The position numbers and the translations under genes are program-made. A stretch of 64,000 nt of DNA. It comes from Penelope pileata (taxonomy: Eukaryota; Chordata; Aves; Galliformes; Cracidae). The stretch spans positions 787,187 to 851,186 of the forward strand of contig WBMW01001654.1 in the NCBI GenBank assembly GCA_013396635.1. Reading direction: 5' to 3'. Shown here one piece after another: positions 36,116 through 49,700 of the stretch. Under the pieces are notes generated by a model that was given only the letters and a program-made list of their open reading frames with translations, was not told where the DNA came from and did not search any database. Positions within the stretch are counted from its first letter, which is position 1. Each line of letters starts with the position of its first letter.

Positions 36116-37433
36116 TGAAGTACAACTAGTAGCTTAATACTTGCAAATGAAGGCACTGCATATTGGGTCTAGTAGCTAGATTTAAAAAGAAACATAAGTT
36201 GAGGAGAGACTATATATTTTTGAGCTGTAGGCGGAAGTACGTCCATGTTCACACCTGGGCAACTCTGTGTATTTCAATTGTCTTAATATTGTGCAAGCAC
36301 AGTTTAGGGAACAATTATGCTCTTAGTTAAAGGACAGCTTTCTCTTCAGCTGTTCGTTTGAGAAAATGATGGCTTACTTAATTCTCTTAAAGAACAAAGC
36401 AGATTGATCTGGAGTGAGTGTTGTTTTATTTCTCTGTTCTTTTTAGTTTGTGAAATTTTAGGTGCTGTGATTCTCATCAACTCAAGTGTATGCTCTTGAA
36501 TTTGAATGGGTAGATAATTTGGGATATATCCAATGCGCTTATTATTTTGGTTTTGACAGCAGCGGAGGTGCATTGGTGTTCTCATACTGCTCCAGTCTGA
36601 TGTAAGTAACTGGCGCAGCTGTATTTCTTTGAGAAAACTACAGGCCTTGCTCAGTCCCCACGCTCAGTACTGGGCTTTGAAAGGTTGGCACGTTTCTAGC
36701 AGGCTTCTACATGTTTAGCTAGTGACAGTTCTTGATCGGGCTCCAATATCCACACTGTTTTGTAGCCTTTCTGCTTTACCTTTTTAATATGTTTGCTGTC
36801 AGAAAAAAATGAAGGGACTTTGAGAAATGTGAGTTGGCTGGATAAACTGAGAGTTTCTTCACTTCAGTTTTGTTTGTTGCCTCCTGTCCTTCTGTTTGCT
36901 ACATTGTCTGGTCTTATAGGAAACTGGAAAAAATGGGGTGCTCTGGACAAGTAGTGCTCAAAATGCTATGCTGATACTGGTGTTATATCATTTCATCCTT
37001 ATTGGCCTTTTGCCTGACTGCCACATGGGTCTTCTTTTTTGTGCCTCTCTGCTTTTTCTCTGGTCTACCGTCCTGCACTGGGGAGCAGAAAACAACCCAG
37101 AATTTAGTGTGTTGTACAAGCATTGTCTCAAAAGTGCCAAGTAGAGAGGATTAATCATTTCCCTTTATCTACTGACTGTGAACTTCTACCAAGTATTCTT
37201 TACTCTAAATAGCACAGAAGCTAGTTTAAAATATATGTCTTTATCTGTAGAGACAATGGAAATCAGTCTGATTGTAAACTATTTAGAAATGGAGATCTAC
37301 TAGCCTACACAATAGATAATAATTGAGTTACAAAACCAGTGTGTTGTTGACAATGAAGCCAAAGGATGGCTAAATAAATTGATTATTCCTCACTTGGCCA
37401 AAGGATATCGTAGTTTCATGGTTAGTGTGAAAA

Positions 37434-37480
37434 AAATGTTAACAATGAAAATGTTAATAATAAATGTTAATAATGAAAGC
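37434..37480. repeat. Imperfect AATGTTAATAAT-type tandem repeat
   Basis: Three to four imperfect copies of AATGTTAA(T/C)AATGAA occur between 37434 and 37480. Short, AT-rich and without associated features. Confidence 0.7.
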
Positions 37481-38939
37481 TTCCTCATGGAACACACATG
37501 GAGATGAGAAAAGCTGGACAAAAAGTAGAGACAGATTTTGACAAGATCCTGCACAGTTTTCTTTGCATTTTAAAGAGGTGGCAGAGGGGAAAAGGAAGAA
37601 ATGTATTGCTAAAGGAAAGACATGACTAAGAAAAAAAGAAAAATGGAAAATAAAGGACAGCTAAATACTAGAGAAGAAGAGGACAGTGCAGAATGAAGAT
37701 GGCATAATAATAAAATACAAAGATTTGCATTTCAGTTGTTAATGGGGGAGGGAATATAACAGGCTTGAAGAGATACAGGGATATTGGCTATTAGTGGTTT
37801 AATATGCATATAGAACACTTTCTGGTATGCGTAAAGAGAAAAATGAGTCTCAAAGATGCTGAACAGCAGAGATTAGTCAGAGAAAAAAAATAAAGAGAAA
37901 AGTTCATATCCTTTATCCAATTAAATTTAAATCAGGAATAGATAAAGCCTTCTTTAAACCTGTTGAAAATTGCAACAACTCTTGCCTTTGTCAAAAGCAC
38001 AACACAGAGTGCTATGTGATTCAGTAAATATCATCATTAAAAACATCAGATGCAAATTCTTCAGAGAGAATGTGAAGAAGTTGCTACAGCAGCAGAACAA
38101 AAGATGTCTGAGCTCTGGTTCTTCATATTTTTCAGTTTTATGCAACTTACTCAGAAGTTAATGCAAGTGTCTCAGCTCTTTCTGGGCCAAGAATCATAAC
38201 GGGAGAAGAGCTAGGGATTATTATATGATTCTGCCCTCTGGGAAGATGTTTTTATCAAGCTTCCAGATAATGCAGTTACATCTGTAAGTCAAAATCTTGA
38301 AGTCTTTCTGGCAGTGCTGGAGCTTTACATTGAAAGTACTACTCAAGCTGCATTCATCCACTTACAGGGTGAATACACTTAGCATATGTTTTATATTTCC
38401 TTAAAAAGAAACAGAGTATTTTGCATGAAACATTTCTGTTTAAAAGTAAGTAGGAGTAATAAAATATAATTTAATAAGTAACGCCCTAGTCAGATTTTGT
38501 AGTATGTTTTATTTCATGGCTCTCAAGTGTCTAACAGATTGTTTTTATTCCACACTTGAAAAATATTTGGAGTGGCTATTTCAGTTATTCTTTGACTAAC
38601 ATTTTTCTAACTTCCCAAAACTAATTTTAATTAATGTTGGGTTGCGTAAGATGTCTGATTTGCAATAACGTTATGAGTAGTAGTGAGGAAATGTGAATCC
38701 TTTGTGGAGGAGCGTATCAGTGCTTCCAAACTTGGCATGCACCTGAGTTAAAGAAAGCAGTCTGTTCCTTTGGGAAGTGCTTCTAGAAGGTAACTTTGTT
38801 TCTTATGCAGTATACCCTCTTAAATGAAGTTCGTTAGCTTAGCTTTGCCTGAGGCAAAACGTTTCAGGATATTTTAGGAGATCCTGGTAATCTAATTAAT
38901 CTTACAAAAATAATACTAAAATTTGTTCTTTATTTCCTT

Positions 38940-39236
38940 GTCCGTAAAGTATACGGTGTTACCTCTTCTTCATAGCTCCATCCCCACGCTGTCAGTGACA
39001 ACTGTCAGCTGCACCATTAGGCAGGACAAAGACTGGCTTGGTGCCATTCCCAAGGGCGGTGGGATCTGGTGTCTCATTCTGCCAGAGGTAGGTAGGGTAG
39101 CCCTTCTTTGTGACAAATGCTCCCTGGGACTTTTCATTAGGAGGTGAATTCCATTGACACCATCAGGCAATTGCTTCCTGTCACGGGGGCGAAGGCCATG
39201 ATCAAAACCTGTAAAGGCAAGAAAGGAGTTCACAGC
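38940..39236. other. Decayed coding-like segment next to an LTR-like sequence
   Basis: Composition differs from the surrounding intron: more GC, with open stretches on both strands. On the minus strand one frame reads KSQGAFVTKKGYPTYLWQNE then TPDPTALGNGTKPVFVLP before a stop. This looks like an extracellular, N-glycosylated protein; another minus frame is open for 87 codons. It may be internal sequence of an endogenous retrovirus or an unrelated old coding fragment. Stops and frame changes show it is not functional. Confidence 0.3.
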
Positions 39237-39545
39237 TGTTGGGGTTTCCTGTGGAACGGTCTCAGCAGCCCTTTGGTTTCCAGGGAGGGGAGTCAGGAAC
39301 TGAGCTCAGGAACAGAGCAGCTAACTTCGGCATCTCCTGCCCAAGGAGGATTGCGCTGGGAGCTGAGACAGGCTGGCAGTGCTCTGAATGCCTTGGGTCA
39401 ACGTCACTGTGCAGGTGGCTGAAAGTTTGGGATTTTGCATGATGCTCACTTGTGTCATCTGTGTGCTGCAGAATGCAGTGTTGTGCTCTGTCCTCTGAAA
39501 GTGAGAATACCTCCACAGCTGTAATAAAAGCTACTTTGAACTGCA
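39237..39545 (+). mobile_element. LTR-like sequence (possible endogenous retroviral LTR)
   Basis: The segment starts TGTTGGGGTTTCC and ends GAACTGCA, so it has TG...CA termini. AATAAA lies at 39523-39528, 17 nt before the end, as in LTRs with a short U5. The 309-bp length suits an avian ERV-L-type LTR. I found no matching direct repeats at the flanks and no second LTR, so the assignment is tentative. Surrounding sequence to the right returns to AT-rich intron. Confidence 0.35.
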
Positions 39546-39797
39546 AAAGTAAAGCACTTCGTGCTTTGTAGATTTACGTTCTTTTTATATACCTCATTTT
39601 TATGTAATTCCTGTTCAGTGTTCTTGGTGGTGAATATTGGAATAGCATCCTCTTAAATAACTGATTTTATATATTTTTTTTCCTCCTAAAATCCATTTAA
39701 ATTGAAATGTACTGAAAGGTGAAATATTTTGGTGACCATCTTTTCAGAAAATATCCCTGCACGCACGAGGAAGTAGTAATTTTAGCACAAGTATATT

Positions 39798-39818
39798 AAA
39801 AAAAAAAAAAAAAAAAAA
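39798..39818. repeat. Poly(A) run, 21 bp
   Basis: Uninterrupted A. There is no polyadenylation signal in the preceding 50 bp, so it is not obviously a retrocopy tail. Confidence 0.95.
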
Positions 39819-40314
39819 GCAAATGCAGTACAGTAAGCTTAGTTTTCCATATTTGTGCATCATAGACATGAATTCAAACACATAAACATGAAAAGAAGTT
39901 GAGAGTTTATAGCTATGACTGCTTAAATTTCCTTTGCACTTGAAGTCAACATTCTTTGGAAAAGGTTGGTTTTGCTGAAGTATGCCCCAGTTAAAAGCTA
40001 ATGCTGTTTTTCACTGGACGCCCATGCTAAATGGGAATGCTCATGTATTTCATACATATGCTTATGTAATTAATTTCTTTCTTTTTGGGAAATACTTCTG
40101 CAAATCAGTGCTCCGTATGAAGAGTTAAGATGATATCATCTGCTGTTTAAGGTACGGATAAGGACAGACATTATTATTTTCTAATAGAAGCTTAATCCTT
40201 TGTTCTGTGAAGTGTTGACGCTTTCATTAGACTTAAAATATGTTGCACGTTTACAGAAAGCCTGAAATCTCAATATGTGAGCCTATCAATTTTGATTATT
40301 TGACTCATTGGAAC

Positions 40315-40334
40315 TTTTTTTTTTTTTTTTTTTT
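40315..40334. repeat. Poly(T) run, 20 bp
   Basis: Uninterrupted T. The complementary strand has no AATAAA directly upstream, so it reads as a simple homopolymer. Confidence 0.95.
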
Positions 40335-41711
40335 GCTTAAGGGTACACGAATGTACAATTGAATCTGTTTTTTTAAGATTTTTTCCACTTTAATGTCTGA
40401 ATCCAAATTCATAAAGAGTTGGAAAAATGAGATGTCTGAGCTATAGGATTCACAGGGATTTTATATGAAGCCTATTTAATCAGGATAACACTGTTATTAA
40501 TATTCATAAAGTCAGCTGGAACACAAATGACAGACTATGGAGCCTAAAATTTTTTACTTGTGAATTTATTAAAAGCAGCTTAAAAAATTAATGGAATTTA
40601 AGTAAAGTTGACGAAAATGAAAATCTTATGTTAGCAGAAAAAATCTTTATTAGAACTTTCTCTAAGACCATCTTGCATTGATATCTTTGACAGATTTCAT
40701 TGGCACTTAAAGAAGAAAGATGCATGAATGGTCATTTAAAAGGATTTAAACACATTGGCACATTAATTTTTACATGAATAATAAGTAGTTTCCAAAAGCA
40801 ATTAACTTACAGTGTACAAGATTTGAATTGAAAAATAGGACTGTGACACCAAAGGGCAAAGCAAATGTGCTGTACATTTTAAACTTTTAATAATATGACT
40901 TAAACTAATTTATTTCATTTCCACAGTGGGTACAGTAACAGTGGGTAATATTTGTGTTCAGCTTTGGTTTGTTTTGAGATATGCAGAGATGTGGGGCAAA
41001 GACATGTTTTGATGCCAAAATGCTACTGGCAAAGAAGAATTTCAGGCCTTAACAGTGATCGTGTCCTTTTGAATAAGGCTTTTTTACAGTTCATTTGTGT
41101 GTGTGGAAAATAGTTGGATACTGAACACAGCATATGATTTTGCTGACATGCTGCTGTATGCTGCACTGGGAAGTGTTTGTTATTTCTGTAGAGGGCAAAA
41201 TAAGTAGATCTGGGGTTTCTTTAATTAGTGGGAAGATATTAATTTATATTCATGTATGTAAATTATTTTGCACCTAAATATTTAGAGTGAATTTTACTTG
41301 AGTATTGCATTTTATACTCAGCAGATAAGGACAATTTTTGTTTTTCTCTTTCTTAGGTTTCTTGCTTAATGTACAAGTAGTAGTCTTAACTTACACAGAT
41401 TGAATAAATAGTGAATGAAGAAGTTAATATTTAAAATTAATTCTAGATTTGGGGTTACAGTTTCATTTTGTATTTTCCTTTTTTTTTTTTTTTTAGGTCC
41501 ACCGATATACCTTATTTTAATCTCCATCTTTAATTTATTTTGATTATTGTAGAAATTTATTATTTATAGGTTGCATTCAAATGGAAGTAAAGAAAAGCCT
41601 TGAAATATATATATTTTTTTTAAATGATGATTTCTGCTGAGAAGACCTTCACAGTTGCAGCCAGCTGCTGGTTGCTGTTGACTTGAAGGTTAACACTGAA
41701 TAGTAGAAGGC

Positions 41712-42062
41712 TCTGGGGAAACCTGATAGCGGCGTTTCAGTATCTAAAAGGAGGTGGTAAGAAAGACGGAGGCAGACTCTTTTAGCAGAGTCTGTGGTGA
41801 TAGGACAAGGGGAAATGGTTTCAAACTAAAAGAGGAGAGATTTAGATTGGATATAAGATAGAAGTTTTCTACAATGAGTTAAGCACTGGAACAGGTTGCC
41901 CAGAGAGGTGGTGGAAGCCCCATCCCTGGAGACATTCGAGGTCAGCCTGGATGGTGCTCTGAGCAACCTGATCTAGCTGTAGGTGTCCCTGATCATTGCA
42001 GGGGAGGTTGGGCTAGGTGACCTTTAAAGATCCCTTCCAACTCAAACTATTGTATGATTCTA
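41712..42062 (+). mobile_element. CR1 LINE 3' fragment
   Basis: Begins GCTCTGGGGAAACCTGATAG (CR1: CTCTGGGGAGACCTTATAGC). It continues through the GAACAGGTTGCCCAGAGAGG and GTGGAAGCCCCATCCCTGGA blocks and ends TTGTATGATTCTAAT, the CR1 octamer tail. It is the last about 350 bp of an element, 5'-truncated, in the MIPOL1 sense orientation. Confidence 0.93.
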
Positions 42063-44429
42063 ATACCATTTTGTAAGTTTGGGTTCCAAAAATACTTTAC
42101 GTTTGTAGTACTCACTGTAAATCTTTATCTTGAATGATACGTAACTGTTGTGCATAACTTACATACCCATTGAAGTGTTGGTATGTGTTCAGAACAACCA
42201 AATTACTTTGTGTATGGAATATTTGGTCTATTTACCAGCATTTTCTTTCCTAATAGTAGGGAAAGTACACTGAGAACCTTGAGAACCAAAAGGTCTTTGT
42301 TTCACTTTGATCAAAGGTTACCTTAATCTGCTATGAAAAATATTTTTATTTAATCTCAAAACAGTTCTTTCCTATTAGCTAACAGAACATATTTCCCCTG
42401 TAAAGACTGGATCTGTTAAAATGAGTCTGACTTCTTTCCCCAATATGCACTTGATTTGCTCTATTAGTTCCAGGAGAGGGCAGCATTTTCCTACCTGAGG
42501 TACTTGAAAGAACATGCCCTGCTTAGACTGTCAATGTTTCTTGTAATTACTCCCAGTATATTTGTTGCTTGCTTATGAATTAACTTGCATTTATGGAACT
42601 AAATCATTCCAATCATTTAATTACACCTGAGGAGCTGAACTATAATTGCTTGCTTCCAACTAGGATCTGATATGGCTTGAGCAGTATTAATTTGGTGTTT
42701 ACTTTTCTGAGTGCTAAAAGCATTAAAATGATTGTGCAATGGGATTACATTTTACTAATTGCTGGCATTCATTAGCTGGGTAAATGGCGAGGAAGAATGA
42801 CTGTATATTGTGGAGGGATAAAATTATGGTTTTAAATAGTATATTACTAGGCACATTAAGGCCGTAAGACATGTTTTAAAATACTCCAGAGGTTATTAAA
42901 TACCGTATTTTCTTCATGTCTTGCTATATGAATATCTTATTAAAATACTGCAATTATTATGAACCTTTTTGTGCAATATGTAGGGAAATGGCTTCATTGA
43001 CAGAAACCTATTTCTTGATATTAATAACCTTCTATATTTTCAGCTAATCCAAAAGTAAATGAGGAACTTAGGAAAAGATTGCCAACTCCAAATCAACACA
43101 GTTACACAGAATTGAAAAAGAAGTGTACAGCTTCATTTGAGGGACTTCTCTAAGGAACTCAGTGTTCTGCAATGTGAAGTTGGTTTTTTTCTAAGACCTA
43201 AGCATATCAAATCAACGCTTTCTTATCATGCCCATTTATAGTTAATAACAAATATGAGCTGGATATGTATTTCTTTAATAAATGCTAGTGTTGAATAATG
43301 TTTGCAGAAGTATTATACATTTTTTATAATCTGAAAGATAAAAATGAAAACATCTACCAAATTTGGTGTTGTACAGGGGGGAAAAAATAGTAATTTCTTT
43401 TCCTGCTGTATTTGTAAAAATGTATGTCCCAATGTAATTCACTTGAATTTTCAAATGTTTTCGTATTTGTTGTTGTTGTTTTAACTCTTGCATTTATCAG
43501 CACTATGACAACTCTCTGAGTATTTTCATGATCTGGTCTCTGCCTCTTCAGGTCTCTTTTAATACATTTAAAGAAAAAATTCCAGAGAAGACATACAAAA
43601 TAAGCGTAACGATTTAGTAAAAGATGAAAAATATTGTTCTTTATATAATACATTTTAAAGGAGATGCTTAAGCAAATAATAAAACTTGTGGTAAGCTTCC
43701 TGTATTAGTAAGATTACTAATTTCTTTACATTTCCATGAAATATGTAATATAATTGGATTTTTATCCTATAAGAGAGCAATATTTTAACATGAAAAGTAA
43801 GCCTAACATTTTATTGAAGGACTTATTTTCAAAATGACTATTAAGGATCGTCTTTTGAAGATCCTGTTATATGAAATATTGCAACCATATAATTAACTAT
43901 AGTCTGATGCAATATGTATGCAAATAGTGGGATGGATTAAACTATTTAACTATTTAGAAAAACCTGCAAATTCAAAGTTGCAGTGGTCAAGGGCCACTTC
44001 ACTTGTGTTTTATCGGGGAAATTCAAGCAGGTGAAAGAATGTTTTAAAGTAAAGCATGTACTGCCATCTGTAATAATTGCCAAAGTCTCATTGCCTCTGG
44101 TGTGGACTACTAAGAATGGTTTGTGCTCAGTAGCGTGTACTTCCAAGACCAGAACAAGAAGACAAACTAATAAATTTCGCCATGAAAATGCTAGATGCAG
44201 TAGAAGGCTGAAGCAAGCCATTAGATGAACGAGATGTGTGAAGAAAAAGATATATTTTACTGAGAAATACAACTTAACACTCACTCTTAGAGTACACAGA
44301 CTTTATTGTGCTATTATAAATATTTTTAAATCATTTGTCTTGTAAATTTTATGTCAAATGAAGGCAAAGTATAGGTGTGTTATAATGTATTGTTTCAAGT
44401 TTATTTATCTAGAGTTTGCTTTATTTTAG

Positions 44430-44490
44430 CCCTGAAATGTTGGAGCAAAAACTGGAGCCAGTGCCAGATCAAACAAGTTGAGAAGAACAA
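44430..44490 (+). other. MIPOL1: MIPOL1 5' UTR part of first coding exon
   Basis: The exon starts after the acceptor TTGCTTTATTTTAG (44416-44429). The untranslated part contains an in-frame TGA at 44479-44481, four codons before the ATG. This means the reading frame cannot extend upstream and fixes the start. Confidence 0.88.
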
Positions 44491-44509
44491 ATGGAGAACT
44501 TGTCAAAAG
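44491..44509 (+). CDS. MIPOL1: MIPOL1 first coding exon (start codon)
   Basis: Only 19 coding bases: ATG GAG AAC TTG TCA AAA G, then AAAAG|GTAAGG. The peptide MENLSK plus a split glutamate matches the human MIPOL1 start MENWSKD, known to me from the family. The donor leaves one base, and the next exon at 59505 supplies two (AA), giving GAA. MIPOL1 (mirror-image polydactyly 1) is a roughly 440-residue, mostly coiled-coil protein; its biochemical role is poorly defined, and a human translocation through the gene was linked to limb duplication. This exon is far too short to stand out as an open frame. The ATG context (CAAATGG) is moderate, with G at +4. Confidence 0.92.
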
Positions 44510-46568
44510 GTAAGGACTTTTAAGATACTAATAAGGAACCTCAGGTGTTGTACCAGTGCTAGGCAGTGACTGGAATGTATTTGTTCTTGCCGATACATGG
44601 CTGACTTTGGAATAAAAGAAAAGCAAAGAAAAAAAAGAAAAGAAAAGAAAAAATGTACTGCCTCTTAAAAGTATTTGGGTTTACAGGAGAACAGCTACAA
44701 ATGTGATTCTTTGTAGACTTCTGTATATGTGCAGGTGAAGTAACGAATGTAATTTATCAGCTTTATTTTTATTTTCCGGGTTACTGAAGCTATTTTATTA
44801 TAATTCTGAGAAGTTTTATTTAAATTCTTAGCCTGTATATTACACTTATTAAAAATGTTGGAAAGTAAACTACGAATATGAAGTCTGTCTTAAAGTAACT
44901 TTCTTGGCTATTCACACCTGGCTAGAGTATGATTAAGTCATCTACTAATATTGACTAGTTTCTTACTATTACCCCAGTCAAATATAGGCAGTAACATCGA
45001 GGTTGAGAAGGCCTTGGTTCACTTGTAGGAAGGGTCTTTACTCCTTCCATGCTTCATGGAGTTTTCATCTTCATCAGGATGGAAGGATTTGTTTGTATTT
45101 GAATGACCACAGTGTTGCTCTCAGATACTTTCTTCTTCATGAGAGGAACTTTTTAAAAAGCTGAGTCTGAGAGCATGCTACATGACTGACTTAGTGACTT
45201 TACAGAAGTGTCAGAAAGTGGCCTGTGTCTAGATAACAATGCGTAGATTGAAGAAAGCAAAGACACAGGAAGGAGATTTTCAGTATATCATAGAAGGGTG
45301 GATTTTTTCCAGGAAGTGCCTTTATTTAGGCACTAAATAAACTATTTATTTAGAATAGGTGTGTCAACATCCTGAATGCCCCCCTGTACAGGAGACTGAT
45401 AGTGTCTTGTGTATTTCTTTTTGGAATTTTATCCTACATATTCTTTCTGAAACCATAATAAATGCAAAATTTCTTATGAAAAGAGTCTGATGTTTAGAAG
45501 AGAGTAGAACTACTCCTTGGAGATGATGCATTTCTTAGTATTATAAAGGAATTCCTATCTATATTATTGTGTATAAAAAACTTTTTGTAGAGCCCATTTA
45601 ATTCATGCTATTTTGAGCTATTACACAGCTAAGTTTAAAATGTTTTTGAATCAAGTGCACTTAAAAATCATCATGGTGTACTAACTTAGTAGAGAACTGT
45701 ATTCTGGCAAATTATTCTTCAAATGTGTTATGGCTTAATTGGATTTAGTATTTTTAGACCTTTAGGGGTCAGCATACCCTAAGAATGGTTCAAAAGGTTA
45801 ACTTTTCTGAAGTAGGCTGCAAGTGAATACCACAAACTGATTCTCTGTGAAATATTTTCTGTGCAATTGCAGGAAATGGTGGTGTTCTGCAGCTCTCAGA
45901 TACTTTAAAAACTGGACATGTACAGAGTTTCATGCGTAATATTTTTCTGATGCCCTGAGTTAATATTTGTGCTGTTTAGAAAGCTGTTTCTTTCAAGCTA
46001 CCACTTACGTATTTGTGAATCTAATAGAAGTTGTCATATGGGCATAGCTAAACTTGAAAGAAAAACTGATATAATCTTTCACTTTTTTTTTTTTCCTGTA
46101 TCAATCATTAATAAGTCACATAATTTGTTTGTACTCTTAGGGAAGTTTAAAAAGCAAGAGCAACTTGAAGTCTTCTGTTTAAATGCCTAAAGTTGAATTG
46201 TATACCATTCTGTGTTGCACTTTCTTTGTTATCTGTGGTATCTTTCCTTTTCACAGTGAGTATTGTACCATTCCTACTTGTTCCTACCTTGAAATTTGGA
46301 AGTTCAAAAGCTCTTTTTAGAAAAACCTGATAATGATTTATTCATTTTTTTTAAATAACATATTGAATTAATTGAGATTAAATTCAGCTGACTAGATGAA
46401 AATTCAGTCAAGCAATGAAAATTAAAAAAAAAAAAAGAAAAAGAAAAAGTGCTGAGAAGTGTTAGGTTTATGGTGGCTGTGTGGGATAATATGTAACCTG
46501 TTAATAGATGTTATAAAATAAAATACTTGGAAGAAAGGTAGCATTCAAGATGAATATATCTGAAGTGT

Positions 46569-46735
46569 TTGAATCATAGAATCATAGAAACACAAGGTTG
46601 GAAAGGACCTACAAGATCATCTAGTCCAACCATCCTCCTATCACCATCCGTACCCACTAAGCTACTAAATCATATCCCTTAGCGCCTCATCTAGACGCTT
46701 CTTGAACAGCACTAGGGACGGTGACTCCACAAGTT
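46569..46735 (-). mobile_element. CR1 LINE 3'-end fragment
   Basis: Starts GAATCATAGAATCATAGAAA (reverse of the CR1 tail), then GGTTGGAAAGGACCTACAAG and ATCATCTAGTCCAACCATCC. It ends near GACGGTGACTCCACAA, the usual start of the short 3' segment in this CR1 group. Minus orientation, about 165 bp, and fairly well preserved. Confidence 0.93.
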
Positions 46736-49700
46736 GAAAGTTGAGAATTTTTTTTTTAATGTGTTGGGTTGCTTGGACCAATAAGTGCGAGGTTTATTAT
46801 TTTGGGTTTGTATGTAATTTAAATCTACTGTTTGTCACCATATGACCCCGTTTTTAATAGGATAGTGATGTTTCTCATTTCTCTCTACCAATACTTGAGG
46901 GAATGTATTAGAGTGTTGGCAGCAAGCCAGTGAAGGCTCTGTAATTTCCAAATGAAAAATATTCAGGATACAAGCTAGAAAGCCTAGGACCATAGTCCAT
47001 TATAACAAATAAACTTTTTTTATATTTGCAAACAGTTGCATCACTTTACATTGTAGGGCTGTGGGAGCACACTGCACCTGGGTGACATCATTACTTTTGC
47101 AGGGTTTACGTGCATGAAGAAAACATGCAGAAACATTAATAACGTGAAAACATAAAGAGGGCACCTCAAATTGGTGCTTTCTGTCCTTACATATGCATTC
47201 AGGATCTGATATGTCAATTTTGCAAAAGAGTTAGCAGGATAGCAAAGTGGTAAGTGTGGAAATACTGGAGGTAAATTTCTGTCTCATTTAACTTGTATCA
47301 CATACTGGGTTTGAAGGAATGAAGGTATGCTTGTTCTGCATTACATTGTCTTTTCCTGTCGTAGTGTTTTGCCTGGGTCATATTTCTGAGTGACCATGAT
47401 TTTTAAGGACAGGAGAGAAATAAGGGTTGAAGTCTTAGAATACAAAATGAGTGCTTGGTCTGTTTTGACAACAAAGTTAGAACTTTGCTGACTCTAGAAT
47501 GAAAAGTATTGTATAATTATTATTTAAATTTCATAAGATGATGGATTTCTTTAATGGCAAAGTCGTATAGTTCCTTTAAAAGATGGTTGTTATATTTTTC
47601 AAGCATAGGGGAATAACATGCATGTTTCTAAATCACTACTGAAATGTGTGTCAATGAACCAGTTTCACCCATAAGAATTTGATGTCAGCTTCTAGTCGTG
47701 GTAAATAAGGAGACTTTCACTCTAACTTGTCCTGCAAAAAAATGTTTGCATGGCTCATAAAAATACTTTAAAACTGCATGCCGGGAAACTCTAGTTCAGA
47801 GGAGATTCCATCATGAATGAGATGTGGAAATGTAGATTGGAACAGGGTTGCAGAATCGGCTTGTGCAGGGAAGTCTGAGAATTAAGTGTTTTATCTGCGG
47901 GTGACCTGTTGTTTTCTAGTCCTGCTGCATTCAGGAAAAACAGAGGAGGAGAACAGCTATGCAAGCCTAAGGAACAAGGTCTGTGTATGTATAGTTTATC
48001 AGATGCAAGTGCATGTAATGAGCTTATGCATAGACAATCTTCATTGAGTTGTGCGTTTGCACATTCATTTGTATTCCACAAGTGCATGGTGCTTACTGTT
48101 AGAAAGTCTGGCCATAGGTTTCCTTATATCGTCATAGTCATGACGTGTACATGTCAGTGTACTATCTAGAGCAATACTTCTGCATTCTTTTGCTGTGTGA
48201 TAAATAATATTTCAGGGAATGAAATCTCACTAGAAAAATTTTATGCATTTATTTACTGCCATTTATAAATGCTCTTAATTGTCAGCCATTACTTTTGTGT
48301 TCATGGTAGTCGAGACAGTGTACAGTCATATGCATATGCTAAGTAAAATGTATCATCTTTTTTCATTGACTTCCTAGAAATGAAATTTCTGTCCCTCACC
48401 ATGTATTTGTAAACTGTCTTGTTAGGAAAAATTAATTTTTCAAGTTGTGTAATTATAGTAATTACAAGGACTTGTATGGAATTACGATTGTGTGACTTTA
48501 ACACCCCCCTCACCCACCAAGATGAAGGGGTAAAGGAACTTTTAAGAGTATTATAATGTTGTAAAGGTGTTCCCCATTTTTCATCTGATGGTCTTATTGG
48601 GTCAGAAAGCAACTGATTATAAAAGTGCTGCTGCTTCTTTTTCCAGAATACGTTCATTACAGCTGTAGGCTAATTCAAGTAAATCTGAAGCCTCTCTTCC
48701 ACGGCTACAGTAAAGACAGAATAAACCACATTTGTCATATTGGAGTCTGTTTCTTGTTTTACATGGCTCAACACTAGATATTATAAGCCTGTTCTTCCTC
48801 TCCTTCCCTCTTTTAGCAATAAGGAATGCTGTTTACCTGGGAAAGAAGGAAGACCTGGATAATGCATGGGTGTGTATGCAGAGGAATCTACATGATATGC
48901 ATAGACGCAGTGTCCTCTTCGGACATGTGACTCGATTTGTGTCTTCCATGTGTGCTGTGCTTTCAGCCTCAAACTTGCTGTGTGCTAGCTGCTCATTTTA
49001 AAGGCAAGGGTTTCTCTGCATTGTATGGGGTGCAGAAGAGGGGTGGAAGGGATGATTTTGCATGAGTCAAACACAGACTGGCTACTAATGTTGAGCAGCG
49101 GTTAAGTATGAAAGATGAAGAAAACATATTGCATGAAGAAAGGGGGAGTAGCGTGCCATGATTTAGTAGCTAACAATAACTGACAAATAATCCACTGCTG
49201 TCAGATCTTTCCTATAAATTCAATCCCTTTCATATATATACATTCTCATGTTTTCTTTTTCCACCTCTTCCTTCTCTTGTGCATTTTGAATGGTTAAATA
49301 CAGTGCATTTGTGCAGGCTGCATGGAGAAAGATTCCATATCAGAAACACAATTAAGTCTCCAGTATCTGTCTGACTCACTGGGGTATCGTGATATGATTT
49401 TGTTAAACTCTTTACAGTACACTGAAAATATGTAGTGCCTGATCTACATAAAGTCCTGCAAGCATCATGGATGGGGAGAGCGCATTCCTTGAAGTATTGC
49501 ACTTTGAATCTCTTAAGTGTTTAAAATCTGAGTGCAGCTAACTTCAGAATATCTTGAAACGTGCTTCGGGAAGGACCAGCACTTGTTCCCACAGTATCGT
49601 TATGTTGTGCTTCAGCAGGAGCTTTAGAAGACCTGGCAAAAGTACAGAAATTTGGTTATTTTCTTCTTTAGAATCCTTCACTGCCTGCATTTTAATAACA

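Larger units (their letters stand above)
18424..44429 (+). other. MIPOL1: MIPOL1 5' intronic sequence, about 26 kb
   Basis: The sequence between the likely promoter islands and the first coding exon. Additional untranslated exons may exist; a speculative one is at 22115-22233. The content I can describe is given in separate entries: a hAT element, a homeodomain/FOX motif cluster, an A-rich tract with an N, CpG island 3, a 172-codon open frame, a processed retrocopy, two CR1 copies and an LTR-like segment. Between these, for example 29.1-32.6 kb, 36.2-38.9 kb and 39.9-41.7 kb, I see only AT-rich unique sequence without recognisable features. Confidence 0.65.

Noticed and set aside
48817..49001. 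TTTTAG acceptor followed by an open frame (NAVYLGKKEDLDNAW...)
   Set aside because: No donor or family match, and it cannot be placed in the MIPOL1 reading frame.
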